From: AL-N1 sp039178835
GTDB taxonomy: Bacteria > Chloroflexota > Chloroflexia > Chloroflexales > Roseiflexaceae
DNA: 16,287 nucleotides
Direction: 5' to 3'
Assembly (NCBI GenBank): GCA_039178835.1
Contig: JBCDFA010000159.1
Location: forward strand, 1 to 16,287
Shown here: positions 8,929 to 14,965 of the stretch, one piece after another
How positions within the stretch are numbered: the stretch's first letter is position 1
How the letters are laid out: the number at the start of each line of letters is the position of its first letter
Notes under the pieces: model-generated
What the model was told of the DNA's origin: nothing
What the model saw: the letters and a program-made list of their open reading frames with translations, nothing else
Database searches by the model: none
Translations under genes and position numbers: made by a program

Positions 8929-8953
8929 TAATAATAGTAGGGGCTGTGGATTG
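8929..8953 (+). promoter_or_regulatory. DnaA-trio-like unwinding element next to a DnaA box
   Basis: The plus strand reads TAATAATAGTAG (8929-8940), then a short GC cluster (GGGGC, 8940-8944), then TGTGGATTG (8945-8953). Read 3' to 5' from the box, the run is GAT-GAT-AAT-AAT, which matches the DnaA-trio pattern of the basal unwinding system described in Bacillus. The AT-rich stretch lies on the far side, as expected. The flanking box has two mismatches to the TTATCCACA consensus on its reverse strand. Confidence 0.5.
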
Positions 8954-8957
8954 GTGG

Positions 8958-8992
8958 AAAAAAAAAGAATTGTGCATCCAGGTGCACAATTC
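8958..8992 (-). terminator. Rho-independent terminator of the bifunctional nuclease gene
   Basis: A perfect 10-base-pair stem (GAATTGTGCA at 8967-8976 with TGCACAATTC at 8983-8992) closes a 6-base loop. It is preceded on the plus strand by nine A residues (8958-8966). Read on the minus strand this is a stem-loop followed by a T9 tract. It lies about 175 bases beyond the stop codon of the minus-strand gene ending at 9167, so the transcript would cross the three DnaA boxes before ending. No U-tract follows in the plus direction. Confidence 0.8.
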
Positions 8993-9098
8993 CTATCTGT
9001 ATAACATGTTCAAACTAATACACATTTTCCCGAGGCATTTGTGAGACATCAATAAACATTCACTATGGTACACATACAATCACAAGCGATCCCCAGAT

Positions 9099-9148
9099 TT
9101 ATCCACAAATGCACCCAGTTATCCACAAAAGAAGGCTACTTATCCACA
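9099..9148 (+). promoter_or_regulatory. Array of three perfect DnaA boxes with helical spacing
   Basis: TTATCCACA, the strong DnaA box consensus, occurs at 9099-9107, 9119-9127 and 9140-9148, all in the same orientation. Start-to-start spacing is 20 and 21 bases, close to two helical turns, so DnaA would bind on one face of the DNA. Three identical 9-mers within 50 bases are not expected by chance. Confidence 0.8.
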
Positions 9149-9166
9149 ATTTGAGGGGAGACTGAT

Positions 9167-9703
9167 CTATTTATCTTTTTGTCCCTCATCTTTATCGATG
9201 TCAAGTGAATTGATAAAATCACGGAAGAGGGACAACCCTTCTTCAGTAGTTTCTATCTCTGGCTCATCAACGTTGGGTTCTAATGTTGGCTCACCCTCCT
9301 CTTCTTCAAGTGGGGTACCCCCTTGCTCAAGGACATGTGGTTCAACATAGATCGGCACATCAGTACGTACTGCTATCGCGATAGCATCGCTCGGGCGGGA
9401 GTCAATTTCTATAGTGTGGCTACCCTGATCAGCAACAACCCGCGCATAGAAGGTGCTATCGCGTATATCGCTAATAAGGATATATCTGATAGAAGCACCA
9501 AGCTCACCAAAAATTGTTTTCAATAAATCATGCGTCATAGGGCGTTGTGGCTCTAAGCCTTGCAGGGCTATGGCTATCGCATCGGCCTCAAATGGGCCAA
9601 TAAATATTGGTAGGTAGCGGCGGCTGTCTACTTCGCGTAAGACAACAACACGATTTTGTGTCAACAGGCTGACGCGGATGCTGTCAACAGTTACCCGGAT
9701 CAT
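9167..9703 (-). CDS. Bifunctional nuclease family (BFN/DUF151) domain protein
   Basis: The 178-residue protein carries a BFN domain over about residues 1-125. Recognisable stretches are the opening VTVDSIRVS, LPIFIGPFEADAIA (31-44), the MTHDL segment near 56-60, and SRPSDAIAIAVR (102-113). An acidic linker (about 133-157, rich in Glu and Asp) follows, then a conserved-looking helix with LFRDFINSLD (159-168). Members of the family from plants and thermophiles have been reported to act on RNA and DNA; the role in most bacteria is not settled. The ATG at 9703 is preceded by AGAGAAAGG on the minus strand. It appears to be a single-gene transcript ending at the terminator at 8958-8992, and its 3' side faces the candidate origin. 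Confidence 0.9.
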   Translation of the reverse strand: MIRVTVDSIRVSLLTQNRVVVLREVDSRRYLPIFIGPFEADAIAIALQGLEPQRPMTHDLLKTIFGELGASIRYILISDIRDSTFYARVVADQGSHTIEIDSRPSDAIAIAVRTDVPIYVEPHVLEQGGTPLEEEEGEPTLEPNVDEPEIETTEEGLSLFRDFINSLDIDKDEGQKDK

Positions 9704-9924
9704 CGGTCGGCCTTTCTCTGGGAACCAGGGTTATGTATGACCATGGAACACACCAATAACAACTACAATAATGTGGAATAAAATTTCAACACCTACCATA
9801 GTAACACGTGCATAAAGAATACGTCAAGGTGTTATCAACACAGAATCAACAGGTTTTCATTGGTTGTTGTGGGTAATGTATCGCTATCATATGACGTGCT
9901 TTCAGTGTCCTTTGATAAACTTGT
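9704..9924. other. Intergenic region between two minus-strand genes
   Basis: The region carries the leader of the bifunctional nuclease gene and the 3' flank of the kinase gene. At 9832-9840 there is TTATCAACA, one mismatch from the strong DnaA box, inside a small palindrome GTGTT-ATC-AACAC. No other gene or strong terminator was recognised. Confidence 0.4.
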
Positions 9925-10884
9925 TTATCTCATTGGAGAGAGAAGTAGCTGTAATGCTTGTCCGAGGTAGTTCTGATACTTCTGTTCCATTTCAGTTTGC
10001 CATGTTGGTGATCTATCCACAAGCCGTGGATCCAGACCGTGTGGAACTTCATACAGATGCCGTGCAAATCGCACCACCCACCAAACCCGCATGATCGTGT
10101 AGTAGGTTTGAATCCTTGTTTTGGCCCATGTGTCCTGCGTATATTGAACGTAGGTTTCAATAACCCATTCCCAGCGTGTATGTGGAACTGTTTGGTATGC
10201 CGGATGGGCCATCATTTCAGCAATTTCAAAAGCAGGATCACCCCAGCCACTATTTTCCCAATCTACAGAAGCCCAGCCATCTGAAACGCGAAGAAAATTT
10301 GGACAATTCGAATCAACCCGACAGAGCGCTCTTGGTGGCGTAGGCCATTCGGGTGATTCCCACTGAGCAAATTGTTCAAGGAGGTGAATGAGGGACGCGG
10401 GTCGGGCGCTGGTGGGTAGTCGATCAACATGGTGTTGAACCAGGGCTCGCCCTGTAGCGCTGCTTGTTGCATTGATAAACGCTTTTGATTGCACAGTGGA
10501 TGTGACGTTTGGGGTGATTGTATGGATTGTTGCGTAGTGCTGGATCAGCCCTGACCAGGCAGCTTCATCTTCTGGTGGTGTGGTCAGCACATCGCCCTCA
10601 AGCCACCGCTGCACGATAACCGGGTTGTGGTAGTGGTCTTCATCAAGTAATACTGGCTCCGGTGCGATTGCAAGCCTAACCTGTCCGAGTGCTGAAAGAG
10701 CCTCGAATTCTCGCTTGGCCCGTCGGCGTTCATCACGGATGGTGAACTTTATGGCTAGGTCATCATGAGGGCTGGTAGCGCGGTAAAGCAGATTGTTTGC
10801 GCCACCATCAATACGCCTGATCTGCCAATCCTGCCATTGTGACTCGCCTCGCTCGGCGTGCTCTAGGAGCTTCCGGAAGCTCAT
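9925..10884 (-). CDS. Aminoglycoside phosphotransferase/choline kinase-fold kinase family protein
   Basis: The preferred start at 10884 has AAAGGAAAA about 9 bases upstream and gives 319 residues; an in-frame ATG at 10938 would add 18. The fold is recognised from the nucleotide lysine in DLAIKFTIRD (Lys46), the paired Glu in KREFEAL (Glu59), the catalytic loop RVDSNCPNFL (Asp191, Asn196), and the metal-binding VDWENSGWGDPAFEIA (Asp208). The loop has Arg-Val where the family usually has His-Gly before the catalytic Asp, so it is a divergent branch, and resistance to aminoglycosides should not be assumed. The substrate is unknown. One copy of the palindrome (10867-10882) encodes residues 2-6 of this protein. 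The tail of the broken transposase frame overlaps its 5' end. Confidence 0.8.
   Translation of the reverse strand: MSFRKLLEHAERGESQWQDWQIRRIDGGANNLLYRATSPHDDLAIKFTIRDERRRAKREFEALSALGQVRLAIAPEPVLLDEDHYHNPVIVQRWLEGDVLTTPPEDEAAWSGLIQHYATIHTITPNVTSTVQSKAFINATSSATGRALVQHHVDRLPTSARPASLIHLLEQFAQWESPEWPTPPRALCRVDSNCPNFLRVSDGWASVDWENSGWGDPAFEIAEMMAHPAYQTVPHTRWEWVIETYVQYTQDTWAKTRIQTYYTIMRVWWVVRFARHLYEVPHGLDPRLVDRSPTWQTEMEQKYQNYLGQALQLLLSPMR
10867..10882. repeat. Palindromic repeat copy 1, GAGCTTCCGGAAGCTC
   Basis: Perfect 16-base palindrome, lying inside the start of the kinase gene, immediately after its preferred ATG on the minus strand. It is the first of six intact copies of the AGCTTCCGGAAGCT core confined to 10.87-12.81 kb. 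Confidence 0.9.
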
Positions 10885-10946
10885 TGCTTTTCCTTTGTTG
10901 ATCTTTGGTACTCTTTGCTGCTGAATCGATTGTATCATCGCCTGTC

Positions 10947-10962
10947 GAGCTTCCGGAAGCTA
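10947..10962. repeat. Palindromic repeat copy 2
   Basis: GAGCTTCCGGAAGCTA contains the perfect 14-base core (10948-10961). It lies at the 3' end of the transposase coding region, where on the minus strand it encodes Leu-Ala-Ser-Gly-Ser-Ser. Confidence 0.9.
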
Positions 10963-11510
10963 GGTATGTATGCACGAGTGCCTCATACATAACAGGGTTG
11001 GTGAACTGATCACGCACAAACTGTTGCTCAGATGTGTCCTGTGGCCCTGCAATCCAGTTTATGTAGTTAGAGTAGGGCCACTCTTCGGGCTGTGTCACCA
11101 TGCCATGTTTCACAGGATTACAGTGGATATAGCAACAGAGACGCTACAGGTAGACATCCGAGTCGACCAGAATGGCTTGATAGCGCTGATCGAATAATGT
11201 TCCACGACGTTTATAAGCCTTGTTAAATGCCTGACTGTAGCTGCCAAACACTCGCCTGGGCACCTCCCTAACTGGTGTGTCCCCATCCTGTCGCAGGAGC
11301 CAATGATAGTGATTGGGCAACAAGCAATAGGCGATGACAGATACTTCACATTCAGCAGCTACAGTCATTAGTAAATCGAGCAGATAGTGATAGTTGCGCT
11401 CTTCTCGAAAAATCGACTGTCTCTCAAAGCCACGGTTGTAAACGTGATAATAACTGCCTTTGGTGAATTGGAGATAACGACGAGGCATAGATAAGTGACC
11501 TTTCACATAC

Positions 11511-11526
11511 GAGCTTCCGGAAGCTA
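11511..11526. repeat. Palindromic repeat copy 3
   Basis: GAGCTTCCGGAAGCTA contains the perfect 14-base core (11512-11525). It lies 22 bases upstream of the transposase start codon, so copies 2 and 3 bracket the transposase gene. Confidence 0.9.
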
Positions 11527-11632
11527 TACCGTCCATCTAGGTACTAAGTTACGGATATCCTTACCTCCCGTCTGTTCCTTCAAGCGCATTCTACTGGCGT
11601 GTTGTGTTGCAAGGTGTGTTGGCGCGATCACG

Positions 11633-11648
11633 GAGCTTCCGGAAGCTC
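11633..11648. repeat. Palindromic repeat copy 4, GAGCTTCCGGAAGCTC
   Basis: Perfect 16-base palindrome in the non-coding stretch between the transposase and the Uma2 remnant. No gene was recognised in 11527-11738 apart from this copy and the decayed copy at 11711. Confidence 0.9.
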
Positions 11649-11710
11649 CCAGCACTCGAGCGCATCCCAATGGGCTATCGTTGCAAAACGGGCTTGTGAG
11701 AGGCTCTAAT

Positions 11711-11724
11711 AGCTTCCAAAAGCT
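11711..11724. repeat. Decayed palindromic repeat copy
   Basis: AGCTTCCAAAAGCT differs from the 14-base core by two central substitutions (CCGG to CCAA). It lies just upstream of the point where recognisable Uma2 sequence begins. Confidence 0.65.
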
Positions 11725-11738
11725 GCTGTTATACTTAG

Positions 11739-12242
11739 CTACATGACCAAAGTGGTACTGAGTCACATAATCTGATTGCGGCTAACACACCTGCAACACT
11801 CCACTCACAACTCCGACAACGCCCATGCCGTGTGTACCAAAGTGATATGCGGGTAAAGATCGAGGAGACTGGATTAAACACATATCCTGATGTATTAGTT
11901 ATTTGTGGTCAACCGCAATTTACCGATACAACACGTGATACTGTTACCAACCCGATTGTTATCATCAAGGTACTCTCACCATCAACAGAACGATATGCTC
12001 GTGGTATGAATGTTCACCATTATCGAACTATTGAAACATTACAGGATTACCTGCTTCTCGCACAGGATAAACAGTATATTGAACATTACTCACGCCGAGA
12101 GGATGGGGAATGGGTATTACGAGAGGCGATTGGAAGTGATTCAAATATCTTGATAGCATCAATTGATTACACGTTATTACTACAAGATGTATATGATAAA
12201 GTTGACTTTGCTTCAGATGAGGATGATCTCCCGCTGGGGTAA
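11739..12242 (+). pseudogene. Uma2-family (DUF820) endonuclease remnant, 5'-truncated
   Basis: The PD-(D/E)xK-type Uma2 family is recognised from YPDVLVICG, IIKVLSPSTERYARG and LQDYLLLAQD. An open frame with no ATG starts after a TAG (11736-11738). It reads SHNLIAAN and LHSQLRQRPC before the GTG at 11832, so the gene once began further upstream. About 40 N-terminal residues, including the first conserved acidic residue, are missing. Counting from the GTG, the catalytic Asp20 remains. The Glu normally before VLSPST is Lys46, and the Lys of the RGxKF element is Asn60. Truncation plus loss of two catalytic residues argue for a decayed gene. A shortened protein from the GTG is possible but should lack nuclease activity. 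A palindrome copy starts 4 bases after the stop. Confidence 0.75.
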
Positions 12243-12245
12243 TCC

Positions 12246-12261
12246 GAGCTTCCGGAAGCTC
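12246..12261. repeat. Palindromic repeat copy 5, GAGCTTCCGGAAGCTC
   Basis: Perfect 16-base palindrome between the Uma2 remnant and the next gene. It ends 17 bases before the ATG at 12279, just upstream of that gene's ribosome binding site. Confidence 0.9.
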
Positions 12262-12278
12262 TCTTTGAGAGGAAAAAG

Positions 12279-12800
12279 ATGTTTGGTTTGTTTGGTTTTG
12301 GTCGGGCATCAACGCTGTACTTTCAAATGACTCCCCAATTTGTGATAGCTCGTGATGTTGATACTCAACGTCAGTGGAGTGATAGCCCCTACATTGCGCT
12401 AAGTAGGTGTGGTCATATTAAAGCAATTGGTTCATTGGCACTCCGTTTCGATGCTGATTTTAACGACTATATTGTGTGCATGAATCCTTTTGATGTCGAG
12501 GAAGGTGTAGAAGCTATACTTATGAGTGCTATTCTTGAACAGGGTATGAAGCAGGTACATCGTGGATTCCTTCGCCCCAACGTGATACTTCATCCGCTTG
12601 AAAGTGATGCAAGCAAATGGAAACTGTCGGAAATGCGATGTTGGCAGAAACTTGCTCATCGATCAGATGGAGTCAAAACATATGTTTGGACAGGACGCGT
12701 GTTACTTGATGTTGAAGCACGTCAGCAGAATTTTCCACTCGATTCCGGGACACTTGCATATACATGTGAGTATGATCTTCGTAAGAAATTGTCAAGTTAG
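12279..12800 (+). CDS. Small MreB-like (actin-fold domain 1A-like) protein, tentative
   Basis: The 173-residue product begins MFGLFGFGRAST. Its layout resembles the short 'rod shape-determining protein' group related to the N-terminal part of MreB: a Phe-rich start, a STLYFQMTPQFVIARDV strand pair, the NPFDVEEGVEAILMSAIL helix (69-86), then RPNVILHPLE (99-108) and a helix leading to YVWTG (135-139). I see no intact phosphate-binding loop of full-length MreB (the DxGT motif is absent), so ATP binding or polymerisation should not be assumed. The start has GAGAGGAAAA about 5 bases upstream. The TAG stop lies inside palindrome copy 6. It sits alone among palindromes and decayed genes. The coding region looks real; the family call is weak. 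Confidence 0.4.
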   Translation: MFGLFGFGRASTLYFQMTPQFVIARDVDTQRQWSDSPYIALSRCGHIKAIGSLALRFDADFNDYIVCMNPFDVEEGVEAILMSAILEQGMKQVHRGFLRPNVILHPLESDASKWKLSEMRCWQKLAHRSDGVKTYVWTGRVLLDVEARQQNFPLDSGTLAYTCEYDLRKKLSS

Positions 12801-12813
12801 CTTCCGGAAGCTC
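12798..12813. repeat. Palindromic repeat copy 6
   Basis: TAGCTTCCGGAAGCTC contains the perfect 14-base core (12799-12812). Its first three bases are the stop codon of the preceding gene. It is the rightmost copy in the window. Confidence 0.9.
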
Positions 12814-13109
12814 CGCGAAAGTTGACATATATTCTCAGAGAAAAGCTATTTCTTTACCCCTGATTCCCAACACCACAGTATGATGGCTACATAAGATCGA
12901 ACGCGGCTCCATAACCACTGTCGACAGCGCATTGTCACCATGTAACCCGCAGAGCATGTGCTGTGGGTTTTCGTGCGTGATAGCACGATTTGGCCAGTTT
13001 CCCAAACCGATCAAATCCGCAAAGATAATGCGTTTTGCATAGAGCAAGAGAAGTTCCCGGAGTTGGGGCCCTGACATTCAATGGATTATCGTGGAAGGCG
13101 AGATAAGCC
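12814..13109. other. Leader/promoter region of the fix operon with imperfect palindromes
   Basis: No convincing gene lies here. A TTGACA (12822-12827) is followed after 18 bases by a weak CTATTT, a doubtful promoter. An imperfect 26-base palindrome lies at 12944-12969 (arms AACCCGCAGAGCA and TGTGCTGTGGGTT, 10 of 13 pairs). A small perfect stem TCGTGC/GCACGA follows at 12971-12988. Either could be an operator or a leader-RNA structure for the fix operon. The transcription start cannot be placed. Confidence 0.35.
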
Positions 13110-13952
13110 ATGCACGCAGTTGTAGCTATTAAACAAGTGCCGGACACCTCCAATGTTCGTATTAATCCCGAAACCGGCACCCTTATCCGTGAAGGCGTCC
13201 CCGTAGTCATCAACCCGTATGATATCCACGCCGTAGAAATGGCAGTCCGTTTGAAAGAACAGTTCGGTGGCAAAGTGACCGTCATTACGATGGGTCCTCC
13301 CAAAGCCGCCGAAGCCCTTGTCGAATGTGTCGAACAGGGTGTTGATCGTGCTATCCTCGTAAGTGATCGGAAATTTGGTGCGGCTGACACCCTTGCTACC
13401 TCCTACGTGCTCGCACGCACCATCGAAGCCATTCTCGAAGAAGAGCAGGTGGATTTACTCCTGTTTGGCAAGCAAGCTATCGATGGCGATACGGCCCAGG
13501 TTGGCCCAGGCGTGGCCACCCGTCTAGAAGTCCCACTCATTAGCTATGCCACTGTTGTCGAGTCATTTGATCCTGATGCACGAACCGCTGTGATCCATCG
13601 CAAAATCGAACAGGGTGTCGAAGTTGTTGAGACACGTCTCCCTGCTCTGCTGACGGTGGAAAAAGAAATTGCCCCAGTGAAACGGGCCCCGCTGGCTAAT
13701 CTGATCAATGCGGCCAGCTATAAACCAGAGTTTTGGACTGCTGAAACGCCGGTGCAGTTTGATCCGACACAGATTGGTATCAAAGGCTCGCCAACCATCG
13801 TTGGTAAGGCCGGTACACCTCCACCTCGTGAGGCTGGTGAAGTTGTGACGGTAGCTGAGAAAGGCCTGCAAGAAACCACAGCCCATGTGTTGAGTCTCAT
13901 CAATCAGGCCGGGGTTCTTCAGGGACAACGACCGAGTGGAGGTACCCAATGA
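13110..13952 (+). CDS. fixA: Electron transfer flavoprotein beta subunit, FixA
   Basis: FixA (EtfB) pairs with FixB to hold the flavin and nucleotide cofactors of the ETF dimer. The 280-residue protein has the family's opening (MHAVVAIKQVPDTSNVRIN) and the VINPYDIHAVEMAVRLKE, VTVITMGPP and LLFGKQAIDGDTAQVGPGVA segments. The last of these binds the nucleotide or second flavin and is intact. The ATG at 13110 has GGAAGG (13093-13098) upstream. It is the first gene of a plus-strand operon in which each stop overlaps or abuts the next start. The arrangement fixA-fixB-fixC with a following fixX suggests the electron-bifurcating quinone-linked type rather than a stand-alone ETF of fatty-acid oxidation. 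No nif genes are in view, so a role in nitrogen fixation is not shown. Confidence 0.94.
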   Translation: MHAVVAIKQVPDTSNVRINPETGTLIREGVPVVINPYDIHAVEMAVRLKEQFGGKVTVITMGPPKAAEALVECVEQGVDRAILVSDRKFGAADTLATSYVLARTIEAILEEEQVDLLLFGKQAIDGDTAQVGPGVATRLEVPLISYATVVESFDPDARTAVIHRKIEQGVEVVETRLPALLTVEKEIAPVKRAPLANLINAASYKPEFWTAETPVQFDPTQIGIKGSPTIVGKAGTPPPREAGEVVTVAEKGLQETTAHVLSLINQAGVLQGQRPSGGTQ

Positions 13953-14965
13953 GCGAAGAAACAACCACAACCGCACCCCGCATCTGGGTTTTCATTGAGC
14001 AAGAGGACGGAAAACCACATCCGGTGTCGTGGGAACTGCTTGGAGCAGCAGGTCAACTCGCAGCCGACCTTGATGGCGTTGTCGAAGGGGTTTTGCTTGG
14101 CCACCAGGTGTCGGATATTCCCTCTGAAGCTTTTCTTTATGGGGCAAAACGTGTCTATGTCATCGATGACCCCGTACTGGAAATATACCGTAATCTGCCC
14201 TATGCCGTGGGGGCGAGTAAACTGGTCGAACAGTATACGCCCGAGATTTTTTTGGTTGGCGCCACAGCATTGGGCCGTGATCTGGCCAGCTCGATTGCCA
14301 CACGTGTCAAGACTGGGCTTACCGCTGACTCTACCGAACTAGCGATTGATCCACAGAAGAAAATTCTCGCGGCCACCCGGCCCACTTTTGGTGGCAACCT
14401 CATGGCCACGATCTTATGTAGAAAGCATCGCCCACAGATGGCGACAGTACGCCCACGCGTCTTGACGATGCCAGAACCCTTGGCTTCTGCTGAGGGCGAA
14501 GTCGTTCAGGAGTCTTTGGATATGACCGAAGAGGAAGTTCCTGTCAAGCAGGTTCGTTTCATTCCTGGCGAAGAGAAATTCAACATCGAATATGCTGAGG
14601 TGATTGTGGCTGGTGGTAAAGGCGTTGGTGGACCGGATGGGTTCAAACTATTGGAGGAACTGGCCAGCGCACTTGGTGGCGTTGTCGGGGCCAGTCGTCC
14701 CGTGATCGATGCTGGCTGGGTTGGTATCGATCATCAAGTCGGTCAGACAGGTAAAACGGTGCGACCCAAGCTGTATATTGCTGCCGGCATCTCGGGTGCA
14801 GTCCAGCATACCGTCGGTATGAATGGCTCTGACTTTATTGTAGCCATCAACTCTGACCCAAACGCACCGATATTCCAGATGTCCGATGTCAGCATCGTTG
14901 GCGATTTGTATGAAGTCATCCCCGAAATGATTAAACAGGTCAAGGGAGGTCAACATGCCGAATAA
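13949..14965 (+). CDS. fixB: Electron transfer flavoprotein alpha subunit, FixB
   Basis: FixB (EtfA) supplies the C-terminal FAD domain that shuttles electrons from the FixA/FixB core. The protein has 338 residues. The N-terminal ETF domain covers about 10-190 (FLVGATALGRDLA at 101-113 is characteristic). The FAD domain has ASRPVIDAGW (248-257, Arg250), QVGQTGKTVRP (263-273), IAAGISGAVQH (277-287), and INSDPNAPIF (300-309). All are intact. The ATG overlaps the fixA stop by 4 bases and has a strong GGAGGT site (13938-13943). The coding strand is G-rich, in contrast to the hyp genes on the same strand further left. Confidence 0.95.
   Translation: MSEETTTTAPRIWVFIEQEDGKPHPVSWELLGAAGQLAADLDGVVEGVLLGHQVSDIPSEAFLYGAKRVYVIDDPVLEIYRNLPYAVGASKLVEQYTPEIFLVGATALGRDLASSIATRVKTGLTADSTELAIDPQKKILAATRPTFGGNLMATILCRKHRPQMATVRPRVLTMPEPLASAEGEVVQESLDMTEEEVPVKQVRFIPGEEKFNIEYAEVIVAGGKGVGGPDGFKLLEELASALGGVVGASRPVIDAGWVGIDHQVGQTGKTVRPKLYIAAGISGAVQHTVGMNGSDFIVAINSDPNAPIFQMSDVSIVGDLYEVIPEMIKQVKGGQHAE

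Larger units (their letters stand above)
8880..9150. other. Candidate chromosomal replication origin (oriC)
   Basis: This gene-free region contains, from left to right: a near-consensus DnaA box TTATCCATA (8900-8908); an AT-rich stretch (8905-8936); a TAA-TAA-TAG-TAG run (8929-8940); a GGGGC cluster; the reverse box-like TGTGGATTG (8945-8953); and three perfect TTATCCACA boxes (9099-9148). Strand composition changes from C excess to G excess on the plus strand somewhere between about 8.4 and 9.8 kb. Hand counts of single 60-base lines give 11 G / 22 C at 6001-6060 and 27 G / 9 C at 10381-10440. Together these are the hallmarks of a bacterial origin. No dnaA, dnaN, rpmH or gidA is adjacent, so this rests on sequence features alone. 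The alternative is a DnaA-regulated or DnaA-titrating locus. Confidence 0.6.
10808..11488 (-). pseudogene. REP-associated tyrosine transposase (RAYT, Y1/HUH type) interrupted by an amber codon
   Basis: The frame starts at 11488 (MPRRYLQFTKG, with AAAGG upstream) and runs through a HUH-type motif LLPNHYHWLL (His60, His62) and the candidate nucleophile Tyr84 in FGSYSQAFNK. It stops at TAG (11144-11146, codon 115). The same frame continues without a shift into RLCCYIHCNPVKHGM and EEWPYSNY, the conserved second half of RAYT proteins. At the stop the family usually has Leu, so one TTG to TAG change is enough. After about 10960 the frame runs through a palindrome copy and an unconserved tail to a stop at 10808, overlapping the kinase gene. 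Palindromes flank it at 10947 and 11511. It is probably inactive unless the stop is read through. Confidence 0.85.

Noticed and set aside
10013..10021. CTATCCACA as a further DnaA box
   Set aside because: It lies inside the kinase coding region, has one mismatch and stands alone.
11489..11536. Longer transposase start 16 residues upstream
   Set aside because: The extra residues are encoded by a palindrome copy, and MPRRYLQF at 11488 matches the usual RAYT start with a ribosome binding site.
11524..11766. 80-residue minus-strand frame between the transposase and Uma2
   Set aside because: It runs through two palindrome copies and shows no family features.
10867..12813. CRISPR array
   Set aside because: The repeats are short perfect palindromes at irregular distances (80 to more than 500 bases) with genes between them, and there are no uniform spacers.
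12835..13390. Minus-strand frames across the fix leader and fixA start
   Set aside because: They have no recognisable domain and partly lie antisense to fixA.
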